Shown here piece after piece: positions 1 through 5,653 of a DNA stretch of 5,653 bases. Both the position numbers and the translations under genes were made by a program. The stretch lies in the NCBI GenBank assembly GCA_022712475.1, contig JALAGK010000415.1, forward strand, positions 1-5,653, in the 5' to 3' direction. Source of the stretch: Enterobacteriaceae bacterium. Lineage in GTDB: Bacteria; Pseudomonadota; Gammaproteobacteria; Enterobacterales; Enterobacteriaceae. Below the pieces are notes generated by a model. That model searched no databases. It saw nothing but the letters and a program-made list of their open reading frames with translations, and had not been told where the DNA came from. The stretch's first letter is position 1. Each line of letters opens with the position of its first letter.

Positions 1-57
1 CGTCACTTTTCTTCGTCTTCATCGCCGGCAGCGGACTTAGAATCTTGTTTCTGATTT

Positions 58-87
58 TTGATTCTTCCCTCATTTATAACATTTAAT
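58..87 (+). promoter_or_regulatory. Candidate sigma-70 promoter of the rspA operon
   Basis: TTGATT at 58-63 and TTTAAT at 82-87 match the -35 and -10 consensus in four and five of six positions, with an 18-nt spacer. A start near 94-95 would give a leader of about 68 nt before rspA. A second -10-like hexamer, TATAAC at 75-80, has no well-spaced -35. The region is AT-rich and lies directly upstream of the first gene of the operon, so a promoter is expected here, but the exact hexamers are a weak call. No clear CRP site was found. Confidence 0.35.
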
Positions 88-135
88 ACTTGAAACCCAC
101 TACCCACCTCAACAACCATCACCACCAGAACCACC
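61..135 (+). promoter_or_regulatory. C/A-rich, nearly G-free leader tract upstream of rspA
   Basis: By hand count this 75-nt stretch has 29 C and only 2 G on the + strand, with the densest CA-rich part at about 93-135. Such an RNA cannot fold well on itself. C-rich, G-poor leaders are the hallmark of Rho loading (rut) sites and also of targets for GU-rich small RNAs. Either would put control of the operon in its 5' leader. It may instead simply keep the rspA ribosome binding site accessible. The compositional bias is seen directly; the regulatory role is inference. Confidence 0.35.
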
Positions 136-149
136 GAATGATCGCTGTT

Positions 150-155
150 AAGGAA
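150..155 (+). promoter_or_regulatory. Ribosome binding site of rspA
   Basis: AAGGAA lies 7 nt before the ATG at 163 and fixes that start. It sits within the loop of a possible 4-bp hairpin (GTTA at 147-150 with TAAC at 157-160), too short to be trusted as a control element. Confidence 0.75.
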
Positions 156-162
156 ATAACTC

Positions 163-1377
163 ATGAAAATCACCAGGGCTGAAGTCTTTGTTACCTGTCC
201 AGGACGCAATTTTGTTACGTTAAAAATCACCACCGATGAGGGCATCGTCGGGCTGGGCGATGCCACGCTCAACGGGCGTGAACTCTCAGTCGCCTCTTAT
301 TTGCAGGATCACCTTTGTCCGCAGCTGGTTGGCCGCGATGCGCACCGCATTGAGGACATCTGGCAGTTCTTCTACAAGGGCGCTTACTGGCGGCGTGGAC
401 CAGTGACCATGTCGGCTATCTCGGCCGTGGATATGGCGTTATGGGACATTAAGGCGAAAGCCGCAGGGATGCCGCTGTATCAGTTGCTGGGCGGCGCGTC
501 ACGCGAAGGGGTGATGGTTTACTGCCATACCACTGGCCACTCTATCGACGAGGTGCTGGAGGATTATGCACGTCACAAAGAGATGGGCTTTAAAGCCATT
601 CGCGTACAGTGTGGCGTACCGGGCATGAAGACCACCTATGGCATGGCGAAAGCAAAAGGCGAGGCCTACGAGCCTGCGACCAAAGGGCTGTGGCCGGATG
701 AGCAACTGTGGTCAACGGAAAAATACCTCGACTTTACCCCGAAGCTGTTTGACGCGGTACGCAACCAGTTCGGATTCAACGAGCATCTACTGCACGACAT
801 GCATCATCGTCTGACGCCTATCGAAGCCGCACGCTTTGGTAAGAGCATTGAAGATTACCGCATGTTCTGGATGGAAGATCCGACGCCAGCAGAGAATCAG
901 GCCTGTTTCCGCTTGATTCGCCAGCATACGGTCACGCCGATTGCGGTGGGTGAGGTGTTTAACAGCATCTGGGACTGCAAGCAACTGATTGAAGAGCAGC
1001 TTATCGACTATATCCGCACCACTATCACTCACGCAGGTGGCATCACCGGCATGCGTCGCATTGCTGATTTCGCCTCACTCTACCAGGTGCGCACTGGCTC
1101 CCATGGGCCATCGGATCTTTCTCCTGTCTGTCACGCTGCGGCGCTGCACTTTGATCTATGGGTGCCAAATTTCGGTGTACAGGAATATATGGGCTATTCG
1201 GAGCAGATGCTGGAGGTGTTTGCGCATAGTTGGCGCTTTGAAGACGGCTATATGCATCCGGGCGACAAGCCTGGGCTGGGCATCGAATTCAATGAAAAGC
1301 TGGCGGCGAAATATCCCTATGAGCCAGCTTACTTGCCGGTGGCGCGTCTGGAAGACGGTACGCTCTGGAACTGGTAA
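163..1377 (+). CDS. rspA: RspA, D-mannonate dehydratase family protein (enolase superfamily)
   Basis: The 404-aa cytoplasmic protein is full length for RspA (404 aa in E. coli) and begins [17 protein letters not shown] as that family does. An N-terminal capping domain (about 1-115) is followed by the (beta/alpha)8 barrel. Expected metal ligands are D212 (LLHDMHHRL), E238 (WMEDP) and E264 (VGEVF). The R147/Y159 pair and H214 match the catalytic residues of characterised mannonate dehydratases. H314 lies in GSHGPSD, and the C-terminal W402 is also in place. The family reaction is Mg-dependent dehydration of D-mannonate, and in some members D-gluconate, to 2-keto-3-deoxy-D-gluconate. Proline at 316 suggests the low-efficiency subgroup, so the true substrate may differ slightly. 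RspA was first named for a starvation-sensing role through homoserine lactone metabolism, a proposal now less favoured. It is the first gene of the operon, repressed in E. coli by RspR. Confidence 0.95.
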   Translation: MKITRAEVFVTCPGRNFVTLKITTDEGIVGLGDATLNGRELSVASYLQDHLCPQLVGRDAHRIEDIWQFFYKGAYWRRGPVTMSAISAVDMALWDIKAKAAGMPLYQLLGGASREGVMVYCHTTGHSIDEVLEDYARHKEMGFKAIRVQCGVPGMKTTYGMAKAKGEAYEPATKGLWPDEQLWSTEKYLDFTPKLFDAVRNQFGFNEHLLHDMHHRLTPIEAARFGKSIEDYRMFWMEDPTPAENQACFRLIRQHTVTPIAVGEVFNSIWDCKQLIEEQLIDYIRTTITHAGGITGMRRIADFASLYQVRTGSHGPSDLSPVCHAAALHFDLWVPNFGVQEYMGYSEQMLEVFAHSWRFEDGYMHPGDKPGLGIEFNEKLAAKYPYEPAYLPVARLEDGTLWNW

Positions 1378-1436
1378 CGGCCACGTTTGCCGGGCGCTGG
1401 CGTGACGATTCGCGCGATGTAAAGGCATTCATCTAC

Positions 1437-1442
1437 AAGGAG
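1437..1442 (+). promoter_or_regulatory. Ribosome binding site of rspB
   Basis: AAGGAG, a near-ideal Shine-Dalgarno sequence, ends 6 nt before the ATG at 1449. The rest of the 71-nt gap after rspA holds only short GC-rich partial palindromes (for example TCGCGCGA at 1410-1417) and no terminator-like hairpin, which supports co-transcription. Confidence 0.8.
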
Positions 1443-1448
1443 TAGAAA

Positions 1449-2462
1449 ATGAAAAGCGTTGTTGTTCAGCAACCTGAGCGGTTGGTGATTGAAGAGCGTC
1501 CGCAGCCGCAGCCGCAGGCGGGCGAGGTGAGAATTCGCGTACAGCATGCGGGTATTTGTGGTTCGGACGTGCATATTTACCGCGGTCACAACCCGTTCGC
1601 TCGCTATCCGCGCACGATTGGTCACGAATTCTTCGGCCATATCGACGCCGTTGGTGCAGGCGTTGATGCCGCTCGCATCGGTGAGCGAGTAGTGGGCGAT
1701 CCGGTAGTCAGTTGTGGGTGTTGCTACCCCTGTCGCGTAGGGCGGCCAAACGTGTGCCGCGAACTACAGGTGATAGGCGTACATCGCGATGGTGGCTTTA
1801 GTGAATACGTCACATTGCCAGCGCAAAACGCCCACCGGGTGCCGGCAGAGATCTCAGACGATAACGCGACGATGGTGGAGCCGTTCACTATTGCTGCCAA
1901 TATCTGCTGCCAGCTCCAGCCAGCCAGCCTTGATGTGGCACTGGTATACGGCGCAGGCCCGATGGGGTTGACGACCGTCCAGGCGCTGCGTGGCGTTTAT
2001 GGGGTAAAAGAGATTATCGTCGCCGATCGCATCGACGAGCGGCTGGCGATGGCGCACGCCTGCGGTGCTGACCGTACCGTCAACAACGAGCGCGAAGACC
2101 TTGCGGCCATACTGACGCAGGCCGGAATTCAGCCAACGCTCATTGTCGATGCCGCCTGTCATCCTTCTATTTTGCCCGAGGCTATCGCGCTGGCATCGCC
2201 CGCTGCGCGCATCGGCATCATGGGGTTCTCCGCCGAGCCCTGCACTATTAGTCAACAGGGAATCACCAGCAAAGAGCTGACTATCTTCAGCTCGCGGCTT
2301 AACAGCAACCGTTTTCCGCTAGTGATTGAGTGGATGACGCAGAAAAAAATATCTCCGCAGACGTTAATTACACACCAGTTCCCGTATACCGACGTGCTGG
2401 CGGCCATGGAGGTCTTTGAAAAGGATCAGAAACAGTGTTGTAAGGTGCTGTTGAAGTTCTGA
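1449..2462 (+). CDS. rspB: RspB, zinc-dependent medium-chain alcohol/polyol dehydrogenase (probable L-gulonate 5-dehydrogenase type)
   Basis: The 337-aa protein is close to the usual RspB length (339 aa in E. coli). The N-terminal catalytic domain shows the zinc site C37 (AGICGSD), H59-E60 (IGHEFFG) and E144 (MVEPF). The structural zinc lobe uses C89, C92, C95 and C103, with an additional cysteine at C91. The Rossmann fold starts with GAGPMG at 168-173, and D193 at the end of the second strand (IIVADR) favours NAD over NADP. The C-terminal block ITSKELTIFSSR and the end CCKVLL match RspB. The family oxidises secondary alcohols of polyols or aldonates. Close relatives beside mannonate dehydratases have been linked to oxidation of L-gulonate to D-fructuronate, and this context fits that. 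L-idonate 5-dehydrogenase or another aldonate oxidation is the main alternative. Confidence 0.92.
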   Translation: MKSVVVQQPERLVIEERPQPQPQAGEVRIRVQHAGICGSDVHIYRGHNPFARYPRTIGHEFFGHIDAVGAGVDAARIGERVVGDPVVSCGCCYPCRVGRPNVCRELQVIGVHRDGGFSEYVTLPAQNAHRVPAEISDDNATMVEPFTIAANICCQLQPASLDVALVYGAGPMGLTTVQALRGVYGVKEIIVADRIDERLAMAHACGADRTVNNEREDLAAILTQAGIQPTLIVDAACHPSILPEAIALASPAARIGIMGFSAEPCTISQQGITSKELTIFSSRLNSNRFPLVIEWMTQKKISPQTLITHQFPYTDVLAAMEVFEKDQKQCCKVLLKF

Positions 2463-2512
2463 GCTCACTTTTAGTACCTGCACTTTGCGTAATTCCTTGA
2501 ACGAAAAACGAC

Positions 2513-2518
2513 AGGGAG
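2513..2518 (+). promoter_or_regulatory. Ribosome binding site that fixes the transporter start
   Basis: AGGGAG lies 8 nt before the ATG at 2527. An in-frame TTG at 2485 would add 14 hydrophilic residues but has no comparable site and would put this Shine-Dalgarno inside the coding region, so 2527 is preferred. The 64-nt gap after rspB has no other clear signal, only a direct CACTTT pair at 2465-2470 and 2481-2486. Confidence 0.75.
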
Positions 2519-2526
2519 TATCTATT

Positions 2527-3918
2527 ATGAGTTATTCAGATAGCACGAATAAGGCCAGTCGCGACACATCGGATCTGGTCAAAGCGGCGGTTTCCGGTTG
2601 GCTTGGTACCGCATTGGAGTTTATGGACTTTCAGCTCTATTCGCTGGGGGCCGCCCTGGTCTTTCATCAGGTGTTTTTCCCGGAGCAGTCTTCAGCTATG
2701 GCGCTGATACTGGCCATGGGCACCTATGGGGCGGGTTATATCGCTCGTATCGTTGGTGCCTTTATTTTTGGTCGGATGGGCGACACCATCGGCAGAAAAA
2801 AAGTGTTGTTTATTACCATCACCATGATGGGGATCTGTACCACGCTGATAGGCGTACTGCCCACTTATGCACAGATTGGTATTTATGCTCCGCTGTTACT
2901 GGTCGTACTACGTATTATTCAGGGCGTTGGCGCTGGAGCGGAGATTTCCGGCGCAGGAACCATGCTGGCGGAGTATGCCCCGAAGGGCCGACGCGGTGTC
3001 ATTTCTTCGCTGGTGGCGATGGGTACCAACTGCGGCACCCTGACGGCGACGGCAATCTGGGCCTTTATGTTTTTTATGCTTGACCGGGAACAATTACTGG
3101 CCTGGGGTTGGCGTATTCCCTTCCTGTGCAGTGTGGTGGTGATGATTTTCGCTATCTGGTTGCGCATGAACCTCAAAGAAAGCCCGGTGTTTGAAGAGGT
3201 TCAGAACGCCGCCGCAGTTAAGTCGACGACGTTGCCGGCCGACGATAGTTCTCTGGGTGCCATGTTTCGCAGTAAATCGTTCTGGCTGGCGACTGGCCTA
3301 CGTTTTGGTCAGGCAGGCAACTCCGGGCTGATTCAGACCTTTCTCGCGGGGTATCTGGTACAGACACTGCTGTTTGATAAAAGCATCCCCACTGATGCGC
3401 TGATGATCAGTTCCGCGATTGGTTTTATCACTATTCCGCTTTTGGGCTGGCTCTCAGACAAGCTGGGGCGACGCCTTCCATACATCATCCTGAATATTGC
3501 GGCGATCGCGCTGGCCTGGCCGACGATTTCTATGCTGGTGGATAAAACAACCCCGGTTAGCGTCATCATGGCCTGCTTGATCCTTATCCATAACGTGGCG
3601 GTGCTGGGGCTGTTTGCGCTGGAGAATATCACAATGGCCGAGATCTTTGGTTCGCGTAACCGCTTCACACGAATGGCTATATCTAAAGAGGCGGGGGGAT
3701 TGATCGCCGTTGGTTTTGGGCCGGTGTTAGCTGGGATCTTCTGCAACATGGCCGATGCCTGGTGGCCGATTGCAATCATGCTGATGGTTTATTCGTTCAT
3801 TGGCCTGGTTTCGGCCATCGCGATGCCAGAGGTGTGCGACCGCGACCTCGGCCTGGTACAGGACGCCGCAGAGAGTGTGACGCAATGCAGCGCCAGTCGG
3901 GCCAGCAACTACTCCTGA
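2527..3918 (+). CDS. ydfJ: MFS transporter, metabolite:H+ symporter type (YdfJ-like), probable sugar-acid importer
   Basis: From the ATG at 2527 this is a 463-aa inner-membrane protein with about 12 hydrophobic segments: roughly 20-47, 57-82, 92-111, 117-138, 158-184, 191-212, then 255-283, 289-308, 316-337, 342-364, 386-406 and 411-432. A hydrophilic central loop runs from about 213 to 252. The MFS motif A is [11 protein letters not shown] at 82-92, repeated as [10 protein letters not shown] at 307-316 in the second half, and [11 protein letters not shown] at 129-139 is typical of the metabolite:H+ symporter group (ShiA/ProP/KgtP relatives). The block FMDFQLYSL at 32-40 matches the E. coli YdfJ family as recalled. 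In E. coli K-12 this gene is broken by the Qin prophage; here it is uninterrupted. Its place between RspB and YdfI suggests it imports the operon's substrate, perhaps L-gulonate or another hexonate. The substrate itself cannot be read from sequence. Confidence 0.88.
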   Translation: MSYSDSTNKASRDTSDLVKAAVSGWLGTALEFMDFQLYSLGAALVFHQVFFPEQSSAMALILAMGTYGAGYIARIVGAFIFGRMGDTIGRKKVLFITITMMGICTTLIGVLPTYAQIGIYAPLLLVVLRIIQGVGAGAEISGAGTMLAEYAPKGRRGVISSLVAMGTNCGTLTATAIWAFMFFMLDREQLLAWGWRIPFLCSVVVMIFAIWLRMNLKESPVFEEVQNAAAVKSTTLPADDSSLGAMFRSKSFWLATGLRFGQAGNSGLIQTFLAGYLVQTLLFDKSIPTDALMISSAIGFITIPLLGWLSDKLGRRLPYIILNIAAIALAWPTISMLVDKTTPVSVIMACLILIHNVAVLGLFALENITMAEIFGSRNRFTRMAISKEAGGLIAVGFGPVLAGIFCNMADAWWPIAIMLMVYSFIGLVSAIAMPEVCDRDLGLVQDAAESVTQCSASRASNYS

Positions 3919-3925
3919 TCTTATT

Positions 3926-3942
3926 GGGCGGTATCGCCGCCC
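3926..3942 (+). other. Intercistronic GC-rich hairpin between transporter gene and ydfI
   Basis: GGGCGG (3926-3931), loop TATCG, CCGCCC (3937-3942) form a perfect 6-bp stem 7 nt after the transporter stop codon. It is followed by GCTTGTTG rather than a T run, so it is a poor intrinsic terminator. Such hairpins can protect upstream mRNA from 3' exonucleases or lower expression of the next gene. A second tiny inverted repeat (GTTG at 3947-3950, CAAC at 3954-3957) follows. Confidence 0.5.
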
Positions 3943-3967
3943 GCTTGTTGAGACAACCGAGTCTACT

Positions 3968-5434
3968 ATGAAAAAAACACTGAGTGAGGCGTGTGCGGTA
4001 CGGCCTGAGTATGACCGTAGTCACCTGAAACCCCGCATTGTCCATCTTGGCTTCGGTGCGTTCCATCGTGCGCATCAGGCTGTTTTTACTGATATCCTGG
4101 CCGCAGAGCATGCCAGCGACTGGGGATATTGCGAGATCAACCTCATTGGCGGTGAACGTCAGATTGCCGATCTGAAAGATCAGGACTATCTGTTCAGCGT
4201 GGCGGAAATGTCGGCCAGCGAATGGAACTGCCGGGTTGTGGGGGTAGTGCGGGAAGCGCTGCACGCCGATATCGACGGAATTGAGCAGGTGCTTGCGGCG
4301 ATGACGCGCCCGGAGGTTGCCATCGTCTCGCTGACAGTGACCGAAAAGGGCTATTGCCATTTGCCAGCCAGCGGCGAACTGGTTGAACAGCATCCGCTGA
4401 TTCAGGCGGATTTGCGCACCCCTGATGCGCCGCGTTCGGCACCGGGAGTTATTGTGGCGGCATTGGCACGGCGTCGTGCTGCGGGGCTGCCGGCCTTTAG
4501 CGTGATGTCTTGCGACAATATGCCGGAAAATGGGCGGGTGACGCGCGGCGTGGTACTTGCCTTTGCGAAGCTATACGATCCGGTACTCGCTGAATGGATT
4601 GCAAAAAACGTCACGTTCCCCTCCACAATGGTGGATCGTATTGTGCCAGCCGTCACCTCACAGACGCTTGCGCAGATTACCGCCCGGATCGGTGTGGACG
4701 ACCCTGCGGGCGTGGCCTGTGAACCGTTTCGCCAGTGGGTTATTGAAGATAATTTCGTTGCCGGACGCCCCGAATGGGAAAAGGCGGGTGCTGAACTGGT
4801 GAGCAATGTACTGGTGTTTGAAGAGATGAAGCTGCGCATGCTCAACGGCAGCCACTCTTTCCTGGCGTATCTGGGCTACCTGGCTGGCTATCAACACATT
4901 AACGATTGCATGGAGGATGAGTACTTCCGCCGCGCCGCACGGGCATTGATGCTTGGCGAACAGGCACCTACCCTCAGGATTCAGGGCGTGGATTTAACCC
5001 GCTACGCTGATTCGTTGCTCGAACGTTACACTAACCCAGCGCTGCGCCATCGTACCTGGCAAATTGCAATGGATGGCAGCCAGAAACTGCCTCAAAGGCT
5101 ACTTGATGCAGTGCGCTGGCACCTGGCGCACGACAGCTCGTTCCCGTTACTGGCGCTGGGCGTAGCGGGTTGGATGCGCTATGTCGGCGGTGTGGATGAG
5201 CAGGGCGCGGCGATCGAGGTTAACGATCCGCTATTGCCTGCCATTGCTGCCGCTGTGGCAGCCAGCGAGCAGGGTGACGCCAGAGTTAAAGCGTTATTAG
5301 GGCTGAGTGAGATTTTTGGTGCGGATTTGCCGCACGATGAACGCTTTGTCAACGCTGTGTTGGCGGCTTATCGGCTGCTACTGGCGTATGGAGCTAAGAC
5401 TGCGGTGGCTGAGGTGATGCAGCGGCACAAATAA
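3968..5434 (+). CDS. ydfI: YdfI, mannitol dehydrogenase family oxidoreductase (probable D-mannonate oxidoreductase/fructuronate reductase)
   Basis: The 488-aa protein has the length of the polyol-specific long-chain dehydrogenase family (E. coli YdfI 486 aa). The nucleotide-binding start [14 protein letters not shown] is at 24-37, followed by SLTVTEKGY at 121-129, [10 protein letters not shown] at 180-189 and [12 protein letters not shown] at 216-227. The active site is in [11 protein letters not shown] at 287-297: K288 is the catalytic lysine, with N293 and H296, and N184 completes the set seen in Pseudomonas mannitol dehydrogenase. The C-terminal block with [16 protein letters not shown] at 398-413 is also typical. 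UxuB-type members interconvert D-fructuronate and D-mannonate with NAD(H). Beside RspA, that reaction would supply its substrate. No upstream in-frame start exists near the ATG at 3968, and the Shine-Dalgarno is weak (GAG at 3959-3961). Mannitol, arabinitol or altronate oxidation are alternatives. Confidence 0.9.
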   Translation: MKKTLSEACAVRPEYDRSHLKPRIVHLGFGAFHRAHQAVFTDILAAEHASDWGYCEINLIGGERQIADLKDQDYLFSVAEMSASEWNCRVVGVVREALHADIDGIEQVLAAMTRPEVAIVSLTVTEKGYCHLPASGELVEQHPLIQADLRTPDAPRSAPGVIVAALARRRAAGLPAFSVMSCDNMPENGRVTRGVVLAFAKLYDPVLAEWIAKNVTFPSTMVDRIVPAVTSQTLAQITARIGVDDPAGVACEPFRQWVIEDNFVAGRPEWEKAGAELVSNVLVFEEMKLRMLNGSHSFLAYLGYLAGYQHINDCMEDEYFRRAARALMLGEQAPTLRIQGVDLTRYADSLLERYTNPALRHRTWQIAMDGSQKLPQRLLDAVRWHLAHDSSFPLLALGVAGWMRYVGGVDEQGAAIEVNDPLLPAIAAAVAASEQGDARVKALLGLSEIFGADLPHDERFVNAVLAAYRLLLAYGAKTAVAEVMQRHK

Positions 5435-5441
5435 TCTCGTT

Positions 5442-5465
5442 GGGGCGGCGCTCTGCCGCCCCTTT
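5442..5465 (+). terminator. Intrinsic terminator of the rspA-rspB-ydfJ-ydfI operon
   Basis: GGGGCGGC (5442-5449), loop GCTCT, GCCGCCCC (5455-5462) form a perfect 8-bp GC stem, followed by TTT and the T-rich TTTACTCTT. It begins 8 nt after the ydfI stop codon. The T run is short, so efficiency may be moderate. On the - strand the same stem follows the rspR stop codon but is trailed by AACGAGA, so it would be at most a stabilising 3' hairpin for rspR mRNA. Confidence 0.75.
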
Positions 5466-5653
5466 ACTCTTCGGTAAACCAGTCGAGATTTTGCTGACGG
5501 ATGAGTGTAATAGTATCACTGATTTCGTGCAGGTGACGGTGCATCGCGGCATCCGCTGCGTCCGCGTTTTTCTGTTCAAGGGCGTGGAAGATGGCACTGT
5601 GTTGTTCTATAAGCATCTCCGGTGGTGATACGTGCTCCAGGCTAATGTAACGA
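5464..5653 (-). CDS. rspR: RspR (YdfH), GntR-family transcriptional repressor, 3' end only
   Basis: The - strand reads 62 codons and a stop (TAA at 5464-5466), entering from the right edge. Its translation contains EHVSPPEMLIEQHSAIFHAL and ends NLDWFTEE, which closely matches the C-terminus of E. coli RspR/YdfH (228 aa) as recalled. This is the last part of the FCD effector-binding domain. The histidines in EQH and HRH of the motif MHRHLHEI fit the metal-ligand positions of that domain. The DNA-binding winged helix lies outside the window. In E. coli, RspR represses rspAB, and FCD regulators usually respond to sugar acids or other carboxylates. The gene converges on ydfI with 29 nt between the two stop codons. 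Confidence 0.85.
   Translation of the reverse strand, partial: RYISLEHVSPPEMLIEQHSAIFHALEQKNADAADAAMHRHLHEISDTITLIRQQNLDWFTEE

Noticed and set aside
3..86. Plus-strand frame open to the left edge reading a hydrophobic peptide (SLFFVFIAGSG...)
   Set aside because: It might be the tail of an upstream membrane protein gene, but it is only 27 codons, unrecognised, and runs through the AT-rich promoter-like stretch. Chance is more likely.
3..272. Minus-strand open frame of 89 codons crossing the rspA start, with a valine-rich middle and acidic end
   Set aside because: It covers the promoter and leader of rspA. Its valine-rich part is just the complement of the CCACCACC-type leader tract, it has no recognisable motif, and it overlaps a certain gene.
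1378..1448. Possible REP-like element or terminator between rspA and rspB
   Set aside because: GC-rich partial palindromes (GCCGGGCGCTGGC area, TCGCGCGA) are present, but no stem longer than about 4-5 bp with a proper loop and no T run follows.
2485..2526. TTG at 2485 as the transporter start
   Set aside because: The ATG at 2527 has a strong ribosome binding site at good spacing, and the additional 14 residues do not resemble the family N-terminus.
3797..4393. Long minus-strand open frame (198 codons) across the transporter-ydfI junction
   Set aside because: It is antisense to two well-supported genes, has no family motif, and is the kind of long shadow frame expected opposite GC-biased coding sequence.
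5440..5628. Plus-strand open frame of 62 codons at the right edge
   Set aside because: It starts inside the terminator stem and runs antisense to rspR, whose translation matches a known FCD domain C-terminus.

Overview
This window carries a four-gene sugar-acid catabolic operon on the + strand. The 3' end of the gene for its probable GntR-family repressor lies on the - strand at the right edge. Gene content and order (rspA - rspB - ydfJ-like transporter - ydfI, then convergent rspR/ydfH) and the protein sequences point to a member of the Enterobacterales. RspA in particular looks almost identical to the E. coli protein as I remember it. I cannot name the species from the sequence alone.

Layout: bases 1-162 form the upstream control region. 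It contains an AT-rich stretch with weak promoter-like hexamers, then a striking C/A-rich, nearly G-free tract of about 75 nt, then a good ribosome binding site. Then come rspA (163-1377, mannonate dehydratase family of the enolase superfamily), rspB (1449-2462, zinc-dependent medium-chain dehydrogenase), an MFS transporter of the metabolite:H+ symporter type (2527-3918) and a mannitol-dehydrogenase-family oxidoreductase (3968-5434). The gaps between them are 71, 64 and 49 nt, with no internal terminator that has a U-tract, so one polycistronic transcript is likely. A GC-rich hairpin sits in the transporter-ydfI gap. A stronger hairpin followed by a short T run closes the operon at 5442-5465. 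The rspR stop codon overlaps the tail of that terminator, and the rest of rspR runs off the window.

How the genes fit together (inference from family knowledge): the transporter imports an acidic hexose derivative. RspB oxidises an aldonate such as L-gulonate to D-fructuronate. YdfI reduces D-fructuronate to D-mannonate. RspA dehydrates D-mannonate to 2-keto-3-deoxy-D-gluconate, which would enter the Entner-Doudoroff route through a kinase and aldolase encoded elsewhere. RspR would repress the operon until the substrate or an intermediate appears.

The genes belong to known families. The points most worth a second look are the complete pathway logic with an intact transporter gene, the G-depleted leader of rspA, the two related GC hairpins, and the tight convergent arrangement with the regulator gene. 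I saw no insertion sequence, CRISPR array, tRNA, rRNA or phage gene.
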